DNA of 7,903 nt from an uncultured Sutterellaceae bacterium (GTDB lineage Bacteria > Pseudomonadota > Gammaproteobacteria > Burkholderiales > Burkholderiaceae_F), in assembly GCA_947253615.1 (NCBI GenBank), contig CAMYAA010000029.1:1-7903 (forward strand). The letters run 5' to 3'. The notes beneath the pieces are model-generated. The model was given only the letters and a program-made list of their open reading frames with translations. It was not told where the DNA came from and did no database searches. The translations under genes were made by a program, and so were the position numbers. Below, one piece after another: positions 6,199 to 7,903 of this stretch; positions within the stretch are counted from its first letter, which is position 1; the number at the start of each line of letters is the position of its first letter.

Positions 6199-6714
6199 AT
6201 GTCGATTGTTGTCGGTATCGTGATGGGGAGTGATTCCGATTACCCCATCGTGAAAAAAGCCGCTGAAGTGTTTGATCACTTTGGGGTCGGGTTTGAAATG
6301 AAGGTGGCCTCCGCTCACCGTTCGCCCGACGTTGCGCTTCGCTATGCCCGTGACGCCAAGTCACGCGGTCTTAAAGTCATTATTGGGGCTGCCGGCGCCG
6401 CCGCTCACTTGTGCGGGGTTTTAGCCTCGAGCACGCCTTTGCCTGTGATTGGTATTCCTGTGAATGCAACGAGCTTATCCGGGCTCGACGCCCTCTACGC
6501 CATGGTGCAAATGCCCTCGGGCATTCCCGTCGCGACGATGGCCATTGACGGGGCCAAAAACGCAGCCCTCTTTGCTATCCAGATTCTATCGTTGAGCGAT
6601 CCAGAACTAGCCAAGCGTTGGCAAGCCTATAAAGACGGGCTCGCTTCGGAAGTCGAACGTAAAAATGCGCGACTCCAAGAAGCCCTCAAAAAGGATTTTC
6701 CGACGTTAGGGTGA
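6199..6714 (+). CDS. purE: N5-carboxyaminoimidazole ribonucleotide mutase
   Basis: PurE moves the carboxyl group of N5-CAIR to carbon 4 to give CAIR, the step before SAICAR synthesis in de novo purine production. Its 171 residues are the usual class I length. Seen here are the phosphate-binding GSDSD (residues 10-14), the catalytic SAHR (38-41, His40), GAAGAAAHL (63-71) and SGLDALY plus QMPSGIPV (94-111), which match E. coli PurE by memory. The frame is open from 6004, but the ATG at 6199 is chosen because it fits the homologues and has GGGAG about 6 bases upstream. The longer frame would read through the terminator hairpin. N5-CAIR normally comes from PurK, which is not in this window. Expression probably depends on read-through of the 6096-6157 terminator. 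It is likely cotranscribed with purC. Confidence 0.96.
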   Translation: MSIVVGIVMGSDSDYPIVKKAAEVFDHFGVGFEMKVASAHRSPDVALRYARDAKSRGLKVIIGAAGAAAHLCGVLASSTPLPVIGIPVNATSLSGLDALYAMVQMPSGIPVATMAIDGAKNAALFAIQILSLSDPELAKRWQAYKDGLASEVERKNARLQEALKKDFPTLG

Positions 6715-6719
6715 TCGCG

Positions 6720-6881
6720 ATGAAAGTGCTCCAGACCCTCCTGACTTCCTTCGCGCCAATCCTTCAAAGCGCACCCTGGAATCAGCCTGTCGTTTGGACG
6801 CCCGTTTCACAACGCTCCTCCCTCATCATTGTTCTTTTATTCGCTCTTTTTCGAATTCAAGAACGCTCTTACGGTGGTTAA
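6720..6881 (+). CDS. Possible 53-residue membrane peptide
   Basis: An ATG five bases after the purE stop codon opens a frame of 53 codons ending in TAA. AGGG, located at the very end of purE, lies 8 bases before this ATG, a placement that would allow translational coupling. The peptide has a hydrophobic stretch at about residues 34-44 ([11 protein letters not shown]) and a positively charged end, suggesting one short membrane segment. I recognise no family. The frame also spans an inverted repeat at 6831-6864 (GTTCTT/AAGAAC with TTCG/CGAA inside), so the region could instead be untranslated spacer RNA. It is a candidate only. Confidence 0.3.
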   Translation: MKVLQTLLTSFAPILQSAPWNQPVVWTPVSQRSSLIIVLLFALFRIQERSYGG

Positions 6882-6952
6882 CTCGATTTAACCCTCGCGG
6901 GCGTTCGCACATTGGTTTGGTTCATTTTTTCATGTTTTTAGGAGAGACCATC

Positions 6953-7675
6953 ATGAATTGTGAAGTACTCGAACAGATCTACGAAGGCAAGGCCAAGAAG
7001 ATTTTCAAGACCACGGATCCTGCCCTTTTATATGTCCAATTCAAGGACGACGCCACCGCTTTTAACGGCGAAAAGAAAGGCCAAATCCGCGACAAGGGTG
7101 CGATGAACAACGAAATCACCGCGTTGATTTTCGAAAAGCTCGGTCGTCAAGGCGTGGCTCACCACTTGGTCGAAAAGGTCGACGCGACTCACCAGTTGGT
7201 AAAGAAGGTCCAGATCGTTCCGCTCGAAGTGATCGTGCGTAACGTTACCGCCGGCTCCATGGCCAAGCGCTTAGGCTTGGAAGAAGGCATTCCCTTGGCC
7301 AAGCCCGTCCTTGAATTCTGCTTTAAGAACGACGAATTGGGCGATCCGTTGATTAACAACGACCACGTCGTTGCCTTACAAATCGCCACCCCGGAAGAAG
7401 TGGAAATCATCTCCAAGAAGGCCCTTTTGATTAATGAAGAATTGAAGGAACTCTTTAAGTCCGCCGGTCTTCGCTTAATCGACTTCAAGTTGGAATTCGG
7501 TCGTTTACCCTCGGGCGAAATCATTCTCGCTGACGAAATCACGCCGGATACCTGCCGCCTCTGGGACTTGAAGACCAACGAAAAGATGGACAAGGACCGC
7601 TTCCGTCGTGACTTGGGTAAGGTCGAAGAAGCTTATCAAGAAGTCTTGAAGCGCTTGCGCGAATCGTTAGCCTAA
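6953..7675 (+). CDS. purC: SAICAR synthetase
   Basis: Phosphoribosylaminoimidazole-succinocarboxamide synthase joins aspartate to CAIR using ATP, the step directly after PurE. Its 240 residues match the short bacterial form (E. coli, 237). EGKAKKIF (11-18) is the ATP-binding start of the protein, [15 protein letters not shown] (41-55) follows, and both family signatures are present: [15 protein letters not shown] (88-102) and LIDFKLEFG (175-183). [12 protein letters not shown] (194-205) and KMDKDRFR (211-218) complete the C-terminal half. The ATG at 6953 has AGGAG 8 bases upstream. An in-frame ATG at 6932 and a TTG at 6794 are rejected because they lack such a site and extend past the family N-terminus. 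It lies 238 bases after purE with no strong terminator between, so the two are probably one transcription unit. Confidence 0.96.
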   Translation: MNCEVLEQIYEGKAKKIFKTTDPALLYVQFKDDATAFNGEKKGQIRDKGAMNNEITALIFEKLGRQGVAHHLVEKVDATHQLVKKVQIVPLEVIVRNVTAGSMAKRLGLEEGIPLAKPVLEFCFKNDELGDPLINNDHVVALQIATPEEVEIISKKALLINEELKELFKSAGLRLIDFKLEFGRLPSGEIILADEITPDTCRLWDLKTNEKMDKDRFRRDLGKVEEAYQEVLKRLRESLA

Positions 7676-7825
7676 TCGTTTGCCGTTTGAGGGAAAACGA
7701 CAAAACTCGTTCGCCTCTAAAGCCCCAAGGGGGTGAAAATCCTCAAGGTGGGGATAAACCGCCCATCGGGCTTTAAAGCGACTGAGTTTGAGACGCCGAT
7801 ACCGACGTCTCCCTTAAGAAAGTGA
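7676..7825 (+). other. Structured non-coding region after purC
   Basis: No gene is seen. An 8-bp closing helix joins TAAAGCCC (7718-7725) to GGGCTTTA (7768-7775) around 42 bases, and a 6-bp hairpin GAGACG/CGTCTC lies at 7790-7811. The arrangement suggests a folded RNA: the 3' end of the purC transcript or the leader of a gene beyond the window. I recognise no known RNA family. Confidence 0.4.
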
Positions 7826-7870
7826 CCCGCGGACCCGATGCGTCAACCCATCGAGTCCGAGGGCCCTTTT
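7826..7870 (+). terminator. Candidate terminator after purC
   Basis: CCC, CGGAC and CGATG on the left arm (from 7826) pair with CATCG, GTCCG and GGG on the right (to 7863), with two single mismatches and an 8-base loop. The stem is followed by CCC and four T (7867-7870). The short T run makes it weaker than the other terminators in the window. Confidence 0.5.
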
Positions 7871-7885
7871 CTCAATTGTGGCACC

Positions 7886-7899
7886 CTTAACGCGTTAAG
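7886..7899. repeat. 14-base perfect palindrome at the window edge
   Basis: CTTAACGCGTTAAG reads the same on both strands. It could be an operator for a gene beyond the window or a chance palindrome. The sequence ends too soon after it to tell. Confidence 0.3.
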
Positions 7900-7903
7900 C
7901 TTT

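Noticed and set aside
7189..7593. 134-codon minus-strand frame
   Set aside because: It is antisense to purC, which is unmistakable.

Overview
The window reads as chromosomal DNA from a bacterium. Every recognisable gene is housekeeping or metabolic: a GMP reductase fragment, isoaspartyl dipeptidase, PurE and PurC. The PurE and IadA proteins resemble those of Gram-negative bacteria, and base composition looks balanced. I favour a Pseudomonadota (proteobacterial) host, but nothing here fixes the taxon. The first 50 bases are not genomic. They are an Illumina Nextera i5 adapter (index ACTGCATA plus the 19-bp mosaic end), so the window starts at an untrimmed contig end and guaC is cut off there artificially.

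The left two thirds is transcribed on the minus strand. Its genes are guaC (5' part only, 51-281), a 424-residue protein with an N-terminal GIY-YIG nuclease domain (750-2024), iadA (2394-3557) and a 100-residue helix-turn-helix protein (4078-4380). Each appears to be its own transcription unit. Intrinsic terminators for the minus strand lie at 2330-2367 (iadA) and 4004-4043 (HTH gene), and two candidates lie in tandem at 583-628 and 445-497 (GIY-YIG gene). The right third is on the plus strand: purE (6199-6714), a possible 53-residue ORF coupled to it (6720-6881), and purC (6953-7675), encoding two steps of de novo IMP synthesis. guaC, at the other end, belongs to purine interconversion but is not linked to them.

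Only about 53% of the window is convincingly coding, low for a bacterial chromosome. The largest gap, 4381-6198, separates the divergent halves. It holds an AT-rich part with a near-consensus FNR/CRP-family box (4762-4775), a purine-rich part with short repeats (about 5035-5260), and a leader of about 300 nt before purE. That leader ends in a very strong intrinsic terminator (6096-6157) only 42 nt before the purE start codon, leaving almost no room for a promoter after it. An alternative pairing that would break the terminator is visible. The best candidate for something undescribed is therefore a transcription-attenuation or riboswitch-like control element for purE. The region after purC is also rich in inverted repeats and may hold a terminator and the leader of a gene beyond the window. 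I see no CRISPR array, tRNA, rRNA, complete insertion sequence, phage gene or defence island.
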